Shown here in pieces: positions 5,467 through 7,171 of a stretch of 7,171 nt of DNA. This DNA is from Sulfurimonas sp. (GTDB taxonomy: Bacteria; Campylobacterota; Campylobacteria; Campylobacterales; Sulfurimonadaceae), in the NCBI GenBank assembly GCA_030673275.1, contig DAOVJL010000056.1, positions 1-7,171 on the forward strand, in the 5' to 3' direction. The position numbers and the translations under genes were made by a program. How positions within the stretch are numbered: the first letter of the stretch is position 1; every line of letters begins with the position of its first letter. A model generated the notes under the pieces. It was not told the DNA's origin. It was given only the letters and a program-made list of their open reading frames with translations, and did no database searches.

Positions 5467-7171
5467 CTATATTGCCTTACTTATAATTCTGTTTAATCTT
5501 GAAATAAAATCTGCTGTATCGGCTAACTCTTTTCCATCAAACAGTTTTGCCTGGTCTAGAAGTACATGTGCGGCATCATTAACTAGATTTACATCACTTG
5601 AGTCTCTCAGCTTAACAAGTAACTCATGATTTGGATTTATCTGTAAAATCGGTGCTGGTTCTGGTGTATCACCGCCCTGACCCATCTGTTTCATCATTTG
5701 AGCCATCATATAAGCTGGATCTTCTTTGTCCTCTTTTAGTTTAACCGGAGAATCAACTAAGTCAGATGTAGTCTCAACCGATTTAACAGCATCACCTAAA
5801 GCATCTTTAAACTCTTTTGCTAAACCTTCATAAGTTTTTGCAACCTCCTCTTCAGCTTTTTTCTCCTCTTCACTCTCTTCGAATTTAGCATCTGCAACTG
5901 GAATTAATTTATACTCTTTATATTCAGTTACCATTGGAAAGATTATAGTGTCAACTTCTTCATTAAGAACTAGAACATCAATTCCTTTAGCTTTAAATCT
6001 CTCTAGCGCAGGTGAACTTTTCAACATTCCCAAAGAAGTCTTACCAGTTATATAGTAAATCTCCTTTTTGGCTTCATCTATATTTTTAACAAACTCTTCA
6101 ATCATTACAGTTTCGTTAGAGTTAAGAGTGTTAAACTGCATAAGTTCTAAAATCTTCTCACGATTGTCAAAGTCACTGTAAAGACCCTCTTTTAATACAT
6201 TTCCAAACTCAGCGTAAAAAGAATCATATTTTTCTTTATCTTTTTTAGCCATTTTAGAAAGCTCTGAGAGAACTTTTTTAACAGATGTTTTTTTGATTTT
6301 ATCCATAGTTGGATTTGACTGTAAAATCTCACGAGAAACATTAAGCGGTAAATCTTTAGAGTCAATTACACCACGTAAAAATCTAAGATACGTCGGCATT
6401 AACTCTTTTTCATCATCAGTAATAAATACACGGTTGATATAAAGTTTGATACCTGTTTGATAGTCAACTCTAAACAAGTCCATTGGAGCTTTTGATGGAA
6501 TGTAGAAAAGTGTAGTATATTCAACTGCACCCTCTGCTTTATTATGAATCCAGCTTAATGGCTCTTCAGACGAGTGAGCAATAGAGCTGTAAAAATCTTT
6601 ATACTCATCATCACTTATATCTTTTTTAGCTATTGTCCAAAGTGCATTAGCCTTGTTAATTTGCTCATTTTCTATCTCAGTTTTAGAAGGTTCAGTCTCT
6701 TTGCCATCATCATCTGTAACTGCCGGTATATGTTTCTCTTTATCCATAAAAATTTGGAAAGGAATGTGGTTAGAGTATTTTTTAATGATAGTCTCAATTC
6801 TATGAGTTTCTAAAAATTCACTCTCATCATCTTTAAGATGCATAACTATAGTAGTACCATGTCCATCTTGAGTTGTATTTTCTAACTCAAACGAGCCATC
6901 ACCTGAACTAGTCCATAAAAATGCTTGCTCTTCACCAGCTTTTTTAGTTGTAACTTCTACTTTATCAGCGACCATAAAACAAGCATAAAAACCAACACCA
7001 AACTGACCAATTAAATTAGAATCCTCTTTTTGATCACCTGTAAGATTTTCCAAAAATGCTTTAGTACCAGATTTTGCAATAGTACCTAGATTGTTCATTA
7101 AATCCTCTTCGTTCATACCGATACCAGAATCTTTGATTGTTAAAGTTTTAGCTTCTTTATTAGCTACTATA
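5467..7171 (-). CDS. htpG: Molecular chaperone HtpG (Hsp90), partial; N-terminus outside window
   Basis: The frame stays open to the right edge, so the first 70 or so residues are missing; about 567 of an expected 630-640 are visible. HtpG is the cytosolic bacterial Hsp90, an ATP-driven dimeric chaperone. The GHKL ATPase motifs are present: TIKDSGIGM at the edge (about 7114-7140), LGTIAKSGT, the glycine box IGQFGVGFYACFMVAD, and GTTIVMHLK. The middle domain has WTIAKKD, YIPSKAPMDLF and LNVSREILQ, whose Arg takes part in ATP hydrolysis. The C-terminal dimerisation domain ends in NRIISKAI, with a Met-rich stretch (AYMMAQMMKQMGQGG) before its last helices. There is no MEEVD tail, as expected in bacteria. 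The ATG at 7116 is the Met of the DSGIGM motif and not the start. The 88 bases after the gene hold only weak small inverted repeats (for example TTTAC-AAA-GTAAA at 5453-5465). Confidence 0.97.
   Translation of the reverse strand, partial: IVANKEAKTLTIKDSGIGMNEEDLMNNLGTIAKSGTKAFLENLTGDQKEDSNLIGQFGVGFYACFMVADKVEVTTKKAGEEQAFLWTSSGDGSFELENTTQDGHGTTIVMHLKDDESEFLETHRIETIIKKYSNHIPFQIFMDKEKHIPAVTDDDGKETEPSKTEIENEQINKANALWTIAKKDISDDEYKDFYSSIAHSSEEPLSWIHNKAEGAVEYTTLFYIPSKAPMDLFRVDYQTGIKLYINRVFITDDEKELMPTYLRFLRGVIDSKDLPLNVSREILQSNPTMDKIKKTSVKKVLSELSKMAKKDKEKYDSFYAEFGNVLKEGLYSDFDNREKILELMQFNTLNSNETVMIEEFVKNIDEAKKEIYYITGKTSLGMLKSSPALERFKAKGIDVLVLNEEVDTIIFPMVTEYKEYKLIPVADAKFEESEEEKKAEEEVAKTYEGLAKEFKDALGDAVKSVETTSDLVDSPVKLKEDKEDPAYMMAQMMKQMGQGGDTPEPAPILQINPNHELLVKLRDSSDVNLVNDAAHVLLDQAKLFDGKELADTADFISRLNRIISKAI

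Noticed and set aside
6574..6813. Open frame of 79 codons on the + strand
   Set aside because: It lies antisense inside the conserved htpG coding sequence and has no ribosome site or family resemblance; it is a shadow frame.
7114..7116. ATG as the htpG start
   Set aside because: It is the Met of the ATPase motif DSGIGM, and the frame continues upstream with conserved HtpG sequence to the window edge.

Overview
The window looks like a piece of an AT-rich genome from the Campylobacterota (Epsilonproteobacteria), most like Sulfurimonas and its relatives. This rests on protein character only: a CheV-type receiver tail, an alpha decarboxylase/carboxyltransferase subunit resembling the Campylobacter PycB/OadA branch, short intergenic gaps, and promoters with a perfect TATAAT but no recognisable -35. 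No database search was possible, so the genus is an inference.

Layout. At 1-327 (+) is the C-terminal receiver domain of a probable chemotaxis protein CheV, cut by the left edge and followed by a small hairpin terminator. The 210-base gap between the convergent cheV and oadB genes holds a 103-base imperfect hairpin (424-526) whose wobble pairs all favour an RNA read from the + strand. At 538-3900 (-) lies the complete operon oadG-oadA-oadB for a sodium-pumping, biotin-dependent oxaloacetate decarboxylase, with catalytic, biotin-attachment and sodium-site residues in place and tight, probably translationally coupled junctions. A 149-base divergent promoter region (3901-4049) separates it from three small membrane-protein genes on the + strand: a DUF3817 protein, an unrecognised 98-residue protein and an unrecognised 54-residue protein. 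These converge, with a gap of only 5 bases, on a - strand gene for a helical protein with a histidine phosphotransfer (Hpt)-like signature. The right end holds most of htpG (Hsp90), cut by the edge and lacking roughly its first 70 residues.

How the parts work together. OadA transfers the carboxyl group from oxaloacetate to biotin on its own C-terminal domain, OadG anchors OadA to the membrane, and OadB decarboxylates carboxybiotin while moving sodium. In an autotroph using the reductive TCA cycle, the same alpha subunit could also serve pyruvate carboxylation with a PycA-type biotin carboxylase encoded elsewhere; this is inferred. The CheV tail and the Hpt-like protein are both signalling proteins but are not in one operon here.

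The least explained items are the long hairpin at 424-526, a possible internal translation start that would release the biotin domain of OadA, the inverted repeat between the divergent promoters, the stand-alone Hpt-like protein and the two unrecognised small membrane proteins. I found no mobile element, CRISPR array, tRNA or rRNA.
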